A stretch of DNA of 64,000 bases. Origin: Erysipelotrichaceae bacterium (GTDB taxonomy: Bacteria; Bacillota_I; Bacilli_A; Erysipelotrichales; Erysipelotrichaceae). The stretch lies in contig JAFRVK010000044.1 of the NCBI GenBank assembly GCA_017441765.1, positions 1 to 64,000 of the forward strand. The letters run 5' to 3'. Below the pieces are notes generated by a model that was not told where the DNA came from, searched no databases, and saw only the letters and a list, made by a program, of their open reading frames with translations. Both the position numbers and the translations under genes were made by a program. The stretch's first letter is position 1, and every line of letters begins with the position of its first letter. Shown here one piece after another: positions 44,862-53,852 of this stretch.

Positions 44862-45680
44862 ATGAAAACAAAAATCACCGTTATCAGCGATAATATCCCG
44901 AATGACAGACTCCAAGGAGAATGGGGCCTCTGCCTGCTGATCGAATATCAGGGAAAGAAGATCCTGGTCGATGCCGGAGCATCGGATCTATTCCTTCATA
45001 ATATGAAAGAACTGGGTTTCGATGTGAAAGATGTCGATTATGCAACGCTGAGTCATGCGCATTACGACCACGCAAACGGCATACCTGCTTTTTTTGAGAA
45101 TAATACGAAGGCAAAATTCCATATCAGAGAAACGACAGCGGCAGACTGTTACTCACGGAAGTGGATCTTTCATAAATATATCGGGATCCCTAAAAAGATG
45201 ATGAATGACTATCCGGATCGTATCGAGATCGTTTCCGGGGATTATAAAGTGACGGATGGCGTCTATCTGATCCCTCATAAAACTCCAGGATTATCTCGAA
45301 TCGGCAAACGTGAAAGCATGTACCGCAAGACAGCAAATGGCTGGGTCGTGGATGATTTCTCTCATGAACAGAGTCTGGTCCTGGAAACGGATCAGGGGCT
45401 TCTGATCGTCAATTCCTGTTCCCATGGCGGTGTCGTCAATATCATCAACGAGATCAAAGAAACCTTCCCGGATCAGAAGATCTATGGCTATATCGGCGGG
45501 TTCCACCTGTTCAACAAAACGGATAAGGAAATCAACGAAGTCGCAGATCATCTGCAAGAAACAGATCTCAGCTATATCTGTACAGGACATTGTACCAAAG
45601 AACATGCCTATGACTTGTTGAAAGAGAAAATGGGAGACAGACTGCATCAGCTTCAGGTCGGGCTGGTGATCGAAATCTAA
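44862..45680 (+). CDS. MBL-fold metallo-hydrolase
   Basis: About 272 aa from MKTKITVISDNIP, with AAGGA 8 nt upstream; an ATG at 44841 is possible but would leave almost no leader. Metal motif TLSHAHYDHANGIPAFF (HxHxDH), further His in NSCSHGGVVNII and a late His in TGHCTKEHAYDLL. The layout matches the family related to the archaeal dihydropterin ribofuranosyl-aminobenzene phosphate synthase branch, often annotated in bacteria without proven substrate. Stand-alone gene with its own terminator. Confidence 0.88.
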   Translation: MKTKITVISDNIPNDRLQGEWGLCLLIEYQGKKILVDAGASDLFLHNMKELGFDVKDVDYATLSHAHYDHANGIPAFFENNTKAKFHIRETTAADCYSRKWIFHKYIGIPKKMMNDYPDRIEIVSGDYKVTDGVYLIPHKTPGLSRIGKRESMYRKTANGWVVDDFSHEQSLVLETDQGLLIVNSCSHGGVVNIINEIKETFPDQKIYGYIGGFHLFNKTDKEINEVADHLQETDLSYICTGHCTKEHAYDLLKEKMGDRLHQLQVGLVIEI

Positions 45681-45692
45681 AAAAACCAGACA

Positions 45693-45720
45693 AAAAGCAC
45701 AGAACCTGTGCTTTTGTTTT
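45693..45720. terminator. Bidirectional terminator between the MBL gene and tRNA-His
   Basis: AAAAGCACAG-AAC-CTGTGCTTTT with T-rich sequence on both sides. Confidence 0.85.
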
Positions 45721-45725
45721 CCAAC

Positions 45726-45804
45726 TGGGGCGAACGATGGGACTCGAACCCACGCAATGCTGGAGCCACAATCCAGAGTGTTAACCAACTTCACCACGTC
45801 CGCC
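45726..45804 (-). tRNA. tRNA-His, anticodon GTG
   Basis: Minus-strand cloverleaf: G-1 opposite C73, acceptor GCGGACG/CGTTCGC, D-arm with GTTGGTTAA, anticodon stem CTGGA/TCCAG around TTGTGGC (anticodon GTG), T-arm GTGGG-TTCGAGT-CCCAT, encoded CCA. The extra G-1:C73 pair is the histidine identity mark. The variable loop is again about 6 nt. Confidence 0.95.
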
Positions 45805-45846
45805 ATGTGCTTATTTATTCTATCACAACACTAAAATCATTTTCAA

Positions 45847-47466
45847 TCACTGATCTTCGTAGCTCTCGCAGAGACTCTCAGCGACATTGACGATATGATC
45901 CCCTATCCTTTCGATATCGATCAGCAGTTCCGTATAGATGACGCCGGATTCCGCAGCTTCGGACGAATTCTTCATCCGATCGATCTCGACTTCCCGATTA
46001 CGGAAGCACAGATCATCCAGCTTATCCTCATTCTTATTGATCTGTTTCAACAGACTCGCATCTCCTGTCTGAATGATCGTATTGATCAGATGCAGGCTAT
46101 CCATGACCGTTCCGGTCAGTTCATACAGTTCATCATGGGTCTGAACGGAAAATGAAACATCCCTTTTCACAAGATCATCGCCTGCCTGAGCGATATTCAA
46201 AGCATGATCCGACATCCTCTCCAGATCCACATTGATCGAGAAAAGATTGCCTGCCTTTTTGGATTCCTGCATATTCGTATTGCTGGCCATCAGCAGTAAC
46301 AGGTTGCGGGAAATGCCGTTGTTGATGGTGTTGACTTCATCCTCGTTCCTGCTGACTTCCTCAAGCACGGAATAATGTTCCAGGATCGCTATCATGCTCT
46401 TCTGAATGCTGGTTTCAACCAGATCAAACATATTGCTGATTTCGATGTTGATACCGAAAATATTGAATGCCGTATTGTTTTCGATATTGGAAGCCTGCGT
46501 AACTTCCGGCTGCAGTTTCTTTTCCGTTCCCTGATCAGGAATGATCAGATAAGCGATCTTAGCCAGGAGTCTGGCAATCGGGAAACACAGCGTCGAAGTG
46601 ATGACGTTAGTGATCGTGTGCATCCAGGCAATCTGTTTGACGACACTGCCCGGAGCGATCATCTGATACCACTTGTCGAACGGCAGGAAGGAATACAAGA
46701 TCGTAAACAGGATCGCATTGACGATATTGAACGTAAAGTTGATGATCGATACACGCTTGGCGTCTCTGTTGAAACTGAGGGATGCCAGCATCGCTGTCGT
46801 GCAGGAACCGATATTCTGTCCTAAGTTAAAGAACATGACGTCTTTGATGCCTACAAGATTGCTCTTAGCCAGAGACTGGATGATACCTAAAGAAGCGCTG
46901 GAAGACTGGACGATGGTCGTCAGGACAAAGCCCACCAGGATACCGAACAGCGGGTTCTGCATATTTGACAGCAGATTCAGGAAGAACGGCGAATTGCCTA
47001 ATGGTTTCAAGCCTCCGGACATCGTATCCATGCCGATAAAGATGAAACCGAGACCCATCATGATCTCGCCGATCGCATTGAGTTTATCCTGCTTCACAAA
47101 CATGATCAGACAGACACCGATGAAAGCCAGGAAAGGCGCTACCAGTCCGACATCAAGAGCCATCAGGTGGCCGGTGATAGTCGTACCGATGTTGCTGCCA
47201 AGGATGACATAGACGGTCTGTGCCACTTTCATGATGCCGGCATTGACAAAACTCACCAGCATGCTGGTGGTCGCGCCGGATGACTGTACAAGAGCTGTTA
47301 CCAGCATACCTGACAGCAAGGCTACGATTGGTTTTTTCGTCAGTTTTTCAAGGAAATCCTGCAGTTTCCCTCCGGCCATATGTTTAAAACCGCTTCCCAT
47401 GACCTCCATGCCATACAGGAAGATAGCCAGACCGCTTAAGACTGCAAGAATATCTGTAAATTTCAT
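45847..47466 (-). CDS. Na/Pi cotransporter II-like protein with PhoU-like C-terminus
   Basis: 539 aa. Two inverted Na_Pi_cotrans repeats with the QSSGATTSM (about 62) and QSSSASLGI (about 190) motifs, about eight helices in the first 310 residues. A cytoplasmic helical PhoU-like domain follows (about 345-535). The NptA/YjbB-type family moves phosphate, in some cases outward. No ribosome site is seen; TATGAT ends 9 nt before the ATG, so any leader is very short. Confidence 0.9.
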   Translation of the reverse strand: MKFTDILAVLSGLAIFLYGMEVMGSGFKHMAGGKLQDFLEKLTKKPIVALLSGMLVTALVQSSGATTSMLVSFVNAGIMKVAQTVYVILGSNIGTTITGHLMALDVGLVAPFLAFIGVCLIMFVKQDKLNAIGEIMMGLGFIFIGMDTMSGGLKPLGNSPFFLNLLSNMQNPLFGILVGFVLTTIVQSSSASLGIIQSLAKSNLVGIKDVMFFNLGQNIGSCTTAMLASLSFNRDAKRVSIINFTFNIVNAILFTILYSFLPFDKWYQMIAPGSVVKQIAWMHTITNVITSTLCFPIARLLAKIAYLIIPDQGTEKKLQPEVTQASNIENNTAFNIFGINIEISNMFDLVETSIQKSMIAILEHYSVLEEVSRNEDEVNTINNGISRNLLLLMASNTNMQESKKAGNLFSINVDLERMSDHALNIAQAGDDLVKRDVSFSVQTHDELYELTGTVMDSLHLINTIIQTGDASLLKQINKNEDKLDDLCFRNREVEIDRMKNSSEAAESGVIYTELLIDIERIGDHIVNVAESLCESYEDQ

Positions 47467-47528
47467 TCTGTATTAATCATATCAAATATTTATCTTCAAT
47501 AGACAAAAATCATACCGAAATCAATAAA

Positions 47529-47553
47529 AAAGCCTATCGTTATGATAGGCTTT
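47529..47553 (-). terminator. Terminator of the ydjG-ydjH-ydjI-like operon
   Basis: AAAGCCTATC-ATAAC-GATAGGCTTT on the minus strand followed by TTTTATTG. Confidence 0.85.
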
Positions 47554-47573
47554 GATCGCTGACTAGTCAGATC

Positions 47574-48641
47574 TTAGACCAGTTGTTTGCCGCAGTTCGG
47601 GCAGAAGTTCGCTCCAGCAGGAACCGGCTTGCCACAGAATGGGCAGTAACCGCCGGAAGCGTCTCCGCTCTGCGTATTTTGCATCAGTCCGGAAGCGACA
47701 TTCTGAGCCATATTGACTCCCATGAAACCGGTGGCAGCGCCATTGGCATTATTTGCGGCATCTCTCATCGCATCAGCTGCAGCAGAGACAAGTGTAGCGT
47801 TGGCCATTTCCTTGTCCTTATTGACAGCAGCCATCTGCAGATCTCTGATTTTTCTTTCATCTTCATCCGGAATCGTGACAGAATTGACAGCGATATTGAC
47901 GAATTCGATGCCTCTGTCTTCCAGCCATTTCACATTCAGTTCCTGAGCCAATGCTTCTTTCAGCTCTGCTGTATGTGCAGGCAGCTCAGAATAACGGATA
48001 CCCAGTTCAGAAATCTTTGAGAATGCCGGATTGAGCTTATCCATCATTTCCGCTTTCATGATTGACAGAAGCTGTTCTTTCGTGAAACGGTCCGCCTTAT
48101 TTCCGGCAACCTTCTGATAGAACGTCAGAGGATTGCTGATACGGAATGTGTATTCGCCATTCATTCTGACTGCGACATCGACATCCAGACCGATATTGCG
48201 ATCAACGACACGGAACGGAATCGGCGTCGCTGTACCAAACATGTTGCCCATGATCTCCTTGGTATTGACGTAGTAGACACGCTGAGACTTGTTGACATCT
48301 CCGCCATAGGAGAATCTTTCCAATGCATCTTCGAAGGTCTTGCGGATGCCATCCATGCCGCCATCGAAAATCGTCGGAGAGATGCTGGAATCAAACGTAT
48401 ACTGACCAGGTTCAGCTGCAACTTCCAGAACGTTGCCGTTCTCGACGACCAGCGCGCACTGTCCGTCATTGACGACAATGCCTGAACCATTCGTGATCAC
48501 TTCATCTGATCCACTGTATCCTCTTTTGGTTCCTTTGACCATTAAGGTATTGTTATCCAATGAATCACAGACAAAATAGTCTTTCCAACTATCGGATAAT
48601 GTACCAACGACCGAACCGACAACTGCTTTAATTAAACCCAT
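47574..48641 (-). CDS. SPFH-domain protein with C-terminal zinc ribbon (YdjI-like)
   Basis: 355 aa. SPFH/band-7-like body (about 60-280: GQCALVVENGNVLEVAAEPGQYTF, VDVAVRMNGEYTFRI, ERGIEFVNIAVNSVTIPDEDE), a Gly/Ala/Asn-rich stretch (about 285-325) and a double-CxxC zinc ribbon at the end (YCPFCGKPVPAGANFCPNCGK). Such proteins are often labelled virion-core-like. With the two upstream genes it reproduces the Bacillus ydjG-ydjH-ydjI set, which works at the membrane with PspA. AGGAGG site. Confidence 0.9.
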   Translation of the reverse strand: MGLIKAVVGSVVGTLSDSWKDYFVCDSLDNNTLMVKGTKRGYSGSDEVITNGSGIVVNDGQCALVVENGNVLEVAAEPGQYTFDSSISPTIFDGGMDGIRKTFEDALERFSYGGDVNKSQRVYYVNTKEIMGNMFGTATPIPFRVVDRNIGLDVDVAVRMNGEYTFRISNPLTFYQKVAGNKADRFTKEQLLSIMKAEMMDKLNPAFSKISELGIRYSELPAHTAELKEALAQELNVKWLEDRGIEFVNIAVNSVTIPDEDERKIRDLQMAAVNKDKEMANATLVSAAADAMRDAANNANGAATGFMGVNMAQNVASGLMQNTQSGDASGGYCPFCGKPVPAGANFCPNCGKQLV

Positions 48642-48674
48642 GTGTTTTACCTCCTTTGATTTAATTATGATCTA

Positions 48675-49883
48675 TTAAAAGTGACCGCCATGACCACCAT
48701 GACTAGAACCACTTGATGACGTATGCGTGATAGAACCGCCTCCGGAACCGCTGCTTGTATTCGTCTGCGGAGGATTGTAGTGACGGCTGATCTTGCGATC
48801 GACCAGATAATCTGAATAGCCATTCAGATGGAAACTGTTCTGCACCAGATAGCTGTTGGCAAAATGCTGCCGTTTCGTTGATTTCATCTGTCCCCGCAGG
48901 AACAAGGAACTGAAGAGTGAAGACAGCGCTGCGACAAATGAGGATATGCCGACATTCAGCGCACCGAAATGTTTCTCTTTCTTTGTCGGAATCGGTGGAT
49001 CGGTATTGTTATCGATGATATTGCCGTTCTTGCCGTCGATGATATAGCTTTCCGTTTCATCCGCAAATGTCATGAACGCCTCATAATAATTTCCATCCGC
49101 CAGATCATCCATCATATCATCAACGATACAGTCGATGCCGTAATCCGTAAAATAATCGATTCCCTTGCCCTTGGTAGAGACATACCATGACCTGTCATCC
49201 ATGACCAGCAGCAGCAATAATCCATCGTCCTTATAACCGTTGTAGTCATAGAAATCATCGGCATAGTCATTGATCCACATGCCATCCGTCGCATCCGCAG
49301 TCACCACGACGACATCCATGTTCTGTTCATCGGAAATCTTCTTCAGACGTACCTGCAGATCGTTGCGTTGCACATCTGTCAGAAGATTTGCAGCATCATA
49401 GATCTTGACTTCATTGGATACCTGCGGAACATTCGTATGATAGACCTGTCCGTTGATGATCCTGACACAGGCCTGATAGAAGTCCCTGATGCCGTCATAA
49501 TAGGTCGTCGCAAGCGCGTATTTCGTCCATAAATCGGTTTCCTCGGCATAGATCAGATTCGCGCAGGAACCCTCTGCCACAAGTCCATAGGACCCCTTGT
49601 CATCGACGATCAGCACGACCTTTTCCGGAGCATAGCCGGTTCTTTGCATGATTTCGTATGCATAGGATTGCGCATCATTCGTTTCGATACCGATGCCGAA
49701 ATAGATCCCGATATCATAATTGTCTTCGATATAGCGAAGATCATCATTCAGTTCGCGATATTCATCTTCCGTCAGGAAATAACCGTTTTCACCCAAAAAG
49801 ATATGTTCCTCATCGGCACTGATACGGGTTATGCCGACACTCAGCAATAACAGAGTAAACAATATTGTAATGATCTTTTTCAT
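48675..49883 (-). CDS. TPM-domain membrane protein (YdjH-like)
   Basis: About 402 aa from MKKIITILFTLLLLSVG; AGAGGG 7 nt before supports 49883. Signal peptide, then a first, degenerate TPM-like region (about 30-150), and a clear TPM domain (about 165-285: IYDAANLLTDVQRNDLQVRLKKISDEQNMDVVVVTADATDG). A membrane segment near 315-335 follows, and the C-terminus is Ser/Gly/His-rich (SSSGSSHGGHGGHF). TPM domains occur in phosphatases and photosystem-repair proteins. Starts 4 nt after the zinc-ribbon gene. Confidence 0.87.
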   Translation of the reverse strand: MKKIITILFTLLLLSVGITRISADEEHIFLGENGYFLTEDEYRELNDDLRYIEDNYDIGIYFGIGIETNDAQSYAYEIMQRTGYAPEKVVLIVDDKGSYGLVAEGSCANLIYAEETDLWTKYALATTYYDGIRDFYQACVRIINGQVYHTNVPQVSNEVKIYDAANLLTDVQRNDLQVRLKKISDEQNMDVVVVTADATDGMWINDYADDFYDYNGYKDDGLLLLLVMDDRSWYVSTKGKGIDYFTDYGIDCIVDDMMDDLADGNYYEAFMTFADETESYIIDGKNGNIIDNNTDPPIPTKKEKHFGALNVGISSFVAALSSLFSSLFLRGQMKSTKRQHFANSYLVQNSFHLNGYSDYLVDRKISRHYNPPQTNTSSGSGGGSITHTSSSGSSHGGHGGHF

Positions 49884-49887
49884 TGGC

Positions 49888-50928
49888 TTACCCTCTCGTC
49901 GCAAAGAACTGAATCACGGTTAACACCAGTGTGACGATCACAAAGATGCTCAGCATGATGAAACGGTATTTCATTTCATCGATCGGAAGATCACCGATAA
50001 ACTTTCCGGTTTCGCCGTTCATCGCGAACGCATAGTTCTTATCCTTGTATTTCACATTCAGAAGCCACATCGGATACATGACATACTCCTGCTTGCCATT
50101 GTAGACACGGATATCTCTGGCAGCCGGGGTACAGGTATCGAAATTTGTTGTTGTCGACGCAAACATGCTTTCGGTCGAATTGATGATGCGGCTGTTTGCC
50201 AGCTTGCGGGAATCATCGACATCTTTGCTGTAACGGTCGGCATAGAATCCGGCAAAATAGTTGTCACTAAAGTCTTTGGCTTCTTTATAATCGAACGGTT
50301 CGACGGATTCAACCAGAGTCGTATCCATTTTTGCCGAAGCATTCACCGGGACGCTCTCGAAAGAGACCCTTCCGGAACGATACAGCTTATAGAATTCAGT
50401 TTCCGTCACATCATAATCGCCCTCGCGCCAACTGTGCCTGCGCGTCGCGTTGTACCACATCTGCGCATTGGCAGTCCCATCGAAGACCCAGAAAGGCACA
50501 TAGATGCCTTTGATCTCATCAAATGTCGCTTCGTTACGGAAAGCTTTGGGAAGCAGAATCTTGCCATGAAGGTGTTTCTTGAATTCTTCCTTGGCCTGTT
50601 CCTTGTCGTATTTGAAAGGAATGATCTTCTTTGGCTTGTAATCACCGGAAACATTGCCTTTTACGACGATCGGATTTCCGCAATACGGACAGCTGTCTGC
50701 AGCCGTATCCTCATCCGCCATGATCGTGCCTCCGCAAGATTTGCAGGAATAAACCAGATACTGGCCATCATCCCATTTCTCGTTATTGACAACATAGTCC
50801 TGGCCTTCATCAAAGACAGCGGGATCAAACTTGCCGTCACAGTAAGGACACTTCAACTGCTGAGATTCCGTATCGAATTCCAGACGGCCATCACAGTTGG
50901 GACATTTGAAGGTTTTCAGTTCGCTCAT
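49888..50928 (-). CDS. Double zinc-ribbon membrane protein (YdjG-like)
   Basis: About 346 aa from MSELKTFKCPNCDGRLEF; GGAGG supports 50928. A first zinc ribbon (CPNCDGRLEF to CPYCDGKFD) and a second (YSCKSCGG to SCPYCGNPIVV) in the first 90 residues, then a domain of about 200 residues with KIIPFKYDKEQAKEEFKKHL and YVPFWVFDG. One membrane helix ends the protein (FIMLSIFVIVTLVLTVIQFF). First gene of the ydjGHI-like operon. Confidence 0.88.
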   Translation of the reverse strand: MSELKTFKCPNCDGRLEFDTESQQLKCPYCDGKFDPAVFDEGQDYVVNNEKWDDGQYLVYSCKSCGGTIMADEDTAADSCPYCGNPIVVKGNVSGDYKPKKIIPFKYDKEQAKEEFKKHLHGKILLPKAFRNEATFDEIKGIYVPFWVFDGTANAQMWYNATRRHSWREGDYDVTETEFYKLYRSGRVSFESVPVNASAKMDTTLVESVEPFDYKEAKDFSDNYFAGFYADRYSKDVDDSRKLANSRIINSTESMFASTTTNFDTCTPAARDIRVYNGKQEYVMYPMWLLNVKYKDKNYAFAMNGETGKFIGDLPIDEMKYRFIMLSIFVIVTLVLTVIQFFATRG

Positions 50929-51021
50929 TGCTTCCCTCCTTTCTTCCACATAAATTATAATAGAATCTCTCTATGTGCACAACAAAGAAAAGAAATGGTC
51001 TCCCATTCCATTTCTATGTTA

Positions 51022-52401
51022 TCAATGATTACCGCCAAATGGATTTCCGCCTTCCGGAGGTCCGCCGGAGTCTCCACCAGGCATTCCAGGGAAACCATTC
51101 CCGAACTGATTGGTGATCTCCTCGGTTTCGACGCCATTGACAATGATCGTACCGCCATTATGCTCCGCCGTACTGTCATAATCGAACGGGAACTGTCCCG
51201 TGATATCCAAAGTTCCGCCATTGATATAGATGCTACCATTGGCATCCAGCCCATCCGTATCTCCCTGACCCATGACGATCGTGATATAACCGCCATTGAT
51301 TTCAATATTGGAAGCATAGCTGCTGGATTGCCTAGCCGCATTCATCCCGTCATCGGAAGCACTGATACTGATCGTTCCGTCATTGATCTGTATGTATGTC
51401 GCTTCGATGCCTTCTCTGGCTTTGATATTCAGCGTTCCGTTGTCGATCTGAACCTTTCCATCTGCGTGGATCCCGTCATCGGAAGAATCGATCTCATAGT
51501 TTCCTCCCGTAATCAGGATATCGCCATCGGAATGGATCCCGTCATCGATCGTTTTGATCGTGTAGCTTCCGTCATTGAGGACGATCTCCATTTCCGATTT
51601 CAAAGCCTTGAAGGAGTCCGCCGAACCGCCTTTGACGGTCGTTATATCAAATGTGCCGCCATCGATCTGCAGCAATCTGTAGGCATAGATCCCATCGGCA
51701 GATGACTGTATCGTAAAGTCTCCGTCGCTGATATAGACATAACCTCTCCCTTCATCTTCTTCATTATCCGAAGAGATCGCATCTTTCAAAGAAGTGAGAT
51801 CAAAGGTTCCTTTTGCGATCTTAACACAGTCCTTGCCCCGGATCGCTTTCCCCGCAACATCGATCACATAGGTTCCGCCATCGATGATCAGATCATCTTT
51901 GGAAACGATGCCATGATTGTATTCCGAAGAAAGATACAATGTTCCGCTTCCTTCGATCGTCAGATCCGCTTTGGAATAGATCAGGGCATCCACATCGTTC
52001 TCATCGATCTGGCTGTAGATGCTGCTGTCGCTGATTCTGTTTACACTTCCTTCCGGAAGACTGATAATGACTTCGTCGGCTTCGATCACATAGATTCCCG
52101 CAAAGTCTCCGGCATTGATCTCAATATGATTCAGTACCAGCTGTACCTTCTCGTCCTTGGATGCTTCAACGATGACAGTTCCATTCAACGTACCTTCTAA
52201 AATGTAAGTCCCCGCTTCAGTGATCCTGATATCCTCATTTCCCAGCTGGATATAGGTCGAACCATTCAGTTCGTAGGAATAATCCTCTTTCTTGAAGTCC
52301 AGATCCATATCCTCCGTCGCAGATGTCTGTTCCGAGATCACCGCATTGCATCCTGTCAGCAGACACAGCGTCAGCAGCAGGATCATCATTCTCTTCATCA
52401 T
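51022..52401 (-). CDS. Beta-helix carbohydrate-binding-type lipoprotein (DUF4353)
   Basis: About 459 aa from MMKRMMILLLTLCLLTGC (lipobox Cys 18). The body is built of repeated turns of a right-handed beta-helix (SDDGIHADGKVQIDNGTLNI, DGIHSDGDILITGGNYEI, SDDGMNAARQ and others), typical of the carbohydrate-binding DUF4353 group. It ends with a Gly/Pro-rich tail (GFPGMPGGDSGGPPEGGNPFGG). AGGGA precedes the ATG, which overlaps the stop of the DUF4956 gene. Third gene of a conserved-looking trio; its role at the surface is unknown. Confidence 0.88.
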   Translation of the reverse strand: MMKRMMILLLTLCLLTGCNAVISEQTSATEDMDLDFKKEDYSYELNGSTYIQLGNEDIRITEAGTYILEGTLNGTVIVEASKDEKVQLVLNHIEINAGDFAGIYVIEADEVIISLPEGSVNRISDSSIYSQIDENDVDALIYSKADLTIEGSGTLYLSSEYNHGIVSKDDLIIDGGTYVIDVAGKAIRGKDCVKIAKGTFDLTSLKDAISSDNEEDEGRGYVYISDGDFTIQSSADGIYAYRLLQIDGGTFDITTVKGGSADSFKALKSEMEIVLNDGSYTIKTIDDGIHSDGDILITGGNYEIDSSDDGIHADGKVQIDNGTLNIKAREGIEATYIQINDGTISISASDDGMNAARQSSSYASNIEINGGYITIVMGQGDTDGLDANGSIYINGGTLDITGQFPFDYDSTAEHNGGTIIVNGVETEEITNQFGNGFPGMPGGDSGGPPEGGNPFGGNH

Positions 52402-53072
52402 AATTCTTCCCTGTTGACGGAAGCTTTTGCACACATGATCTCCAGATTGCCGTTTCTGGTGCGCAGTTCATCGATCATCTGTTTCAACTGTCTCGGATCC
52501 TTCATCGTGATCACATATTCGACTCTGAATAAAGAACCCAGTGTCAGTGTCTTGATCGATTCCAGTTCATGCCTGCTGGTATATCTGTTCAGGATATCCT
52601 CGAATACTTCATCATAATTCAGTGATTCCGGTATCGTGATCTTCAGATATCTTTCATTCTCTGACATCTTTCCGAAGCTGAGACTTTCGAGTCCGAACAT
52701 GACTGCACACAGCAATAAAGTATACAATACCGCCAGCATCACATAACCTGTGCCGCAGATGATGCCGATTGTCATCGCCAGGAAGATCGCTGTCAGTTCC
52801 TTGGCATTGCCTTTCACGGAACGGAAACGAATCAGGGCGAATGAGCCAGCCACAGACAGGCCTACGCCGATATTGTCGTTCACCAGCATGATCACAACGG
52901 TTTCGATCGCCGGTACCAGTACCAGTGCGCTGATGAAGGATTTTGTATAAGTGTTTCTATACATAAAGACCAGAGCCAGTACCAGTCCAAGAATGATGCT
53001 GGCGCATACTGCAAGCAGGAACAAACCCACGGTCAGTGTTCCGTTAAATATCGATCCAAATAAGTTACTCAT
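52398..53072 (-). CDS. DUF4956 membrane protein
   Basis: 224 aa. Three to four helices in the first 130 residues (VGLFLLAVCASIILGLVLALVFMY onward), with the motif GSFALIRFRSVKGNAKELTAIFLAM. A cytoplasmic C-terminal domain (about 140-224) with KITIPESLNYDEVFEDILN follows. This family is regularly found next to VTC-type polyphosphate polymerase genes, as here. Overlaps the next gene by 4 nt. Confidence 0.88.
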   Translation of the reverse strand: MSNLFGSIFNGTLTVGLFLLAVCASIILGLVLALVFMYRNTYTKSFISALVLVPAIETVVIMLVNDNIGVGLSVAGSFALIRFRSVKGNAKELTAIFLAMTIGIICGTGYVMLAVLYTLLLCAVMFGLESLSFGKMSENERYLKITIPESLNYDEVFEDILNRYTSRHELESIKTLTLGSLFRVEYVITMKDPRQLKQMIDELRTRNGNLEIMCAKASVNREEL

Positions 53073-53076
53073 ATTC

Positions 53077-53754
53077 TTACTCTCCTTTAATTTCTTTCAG
53101 AAAGGCTGCCCCCACTTTGGAGAAGCCCCTGGGATAGGCATGCACCTCATCCAGAATCCCGCTCAGCCATAGCGGCATGGCTCCGGGAATCTTCAGTTCC
53201 ATCACGATCTGATCCGTCAGGAGCTTATCCGCAAGCTTTTTCTCCAGTGACAGATCTTTCATACGATAGCGGATATCGGTATCGAAAGTGATCCTCAGTT
53301 TTTCATCTTCTTTCCCTATAAAAGAAGACCGTGAGGTTCCGATATAGATCTTCGGTGATAGATGACCGTAATACTGCAAAGCATAGCGGATCTCTTCGCC
53401 GACCTGCCGGTCAAGGAAGTCGCTGCTGTAGATATCGGTCAAAGCTTGCTCATATGGCGCTTTCGTTCTTCGCTTATAGACGATGCCATCGTACTTCTTC
53501 TTGAATTCGACATAGACCAGGTCATTCTCTTTCAGGTTGCCATAGCTTCGGATCCGCAGCTTTTCTTTGTACAAAGGCTTTTCGATCGATCTGCGGATGA
53601 GCTCATACTGATTCGTGTCACAGTAGATCGACCTGAGATCGCTGTGATGGTAGCGATCCGGTTGGATGTATCCTTCGAGCAGACGCAGGATCGTTTCGTA
53701 CTGTTCCATGCTCAGCAGATACTTTTTTTCGGATCGCTGGAACGTCTCATTCAT
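53077..53754 (-). CDS. VTC-domain protein, polyphosphate polymerase-like
   Basis: About 225 aa from MNETFQRSEKKYLL; AGGAGG 8 nt upstream supports 53754. VTC tunnel-fold features: FQRSEKKYLL, SIYCDTNQYELIRRS, EKLRIRSYG, VYVEFKKKYDGIVYKRRTKA, then VMELKIPGAMPLWL near the end. These Lys/Arg/Glu residues bind triphosphate and polyphosphate in the VTC4 family. It probably makes or binds polyphosphate at the inner membrane with its DUF4956 partner; activity is not proven by sequence. Confidence 0.88.
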   Translation of the reverse strand: MNETFQRSEKKYLLSMEQYETILRLLEGYIQPDRYHHSDLRSIYCDTNQYELIRRSIEKPLYKEKLRIRSYGNLKENDLVYVEFKKKYDGIVYKRRTKAPYEQALTDIYSSDFLDRQVGEEIRYALQYYGHLSPKIYIGTSRSSFIGKEDEKLRITFDTDIRYRMKDLSLEKKLADKLLTDQIVMELKIPGAMPLWLSGILDEVHAYPRGFSKVGAAFLKEIKGE

Positions 53755-53840
53755 AGGCAGCACCTCCTTTCACATACAACCATAATAATAAAGTGTGAAC
53801 TTTTCTTGAAGAATCCGTGAATCTCTGTTGAAAAAAATAT

Positions 53841-53846
53841 TATAAT
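53841..53846 (+). promoter_or_regulatory. -10 element for a leaderless transcript of the methyltransferase
   Basis: Perfect TATAAT, then ATATCC (6 nt), then the ATG at 53853. No ribosome site upstream. Confidence 0.65.
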
Positions 53847-53852
53847 ATATCC

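Noticed and set aside
47464-47481. Na/Pi cotransporter start as another member of the 6-nt leaderless set
   Set aside because: TATGAT is 9 nt from the ATG, not 6. It lacks a ribosome site but does not fit the pattern cleanly.
50434-51705. 423-aa open frame on the plus strand
   Set aside because: Antisense shadow across two convincing minus-strand genes and their intergenic gap, with repeated Ile/Asp patterns mirrored from the beta-helix repeats.
51022-52401. Beta-helix repeats as a DNA repeat array
   Set aside because: The repeats are at protein level (structural turns); the DNA copies are too diverged to be recent tandem duplications.
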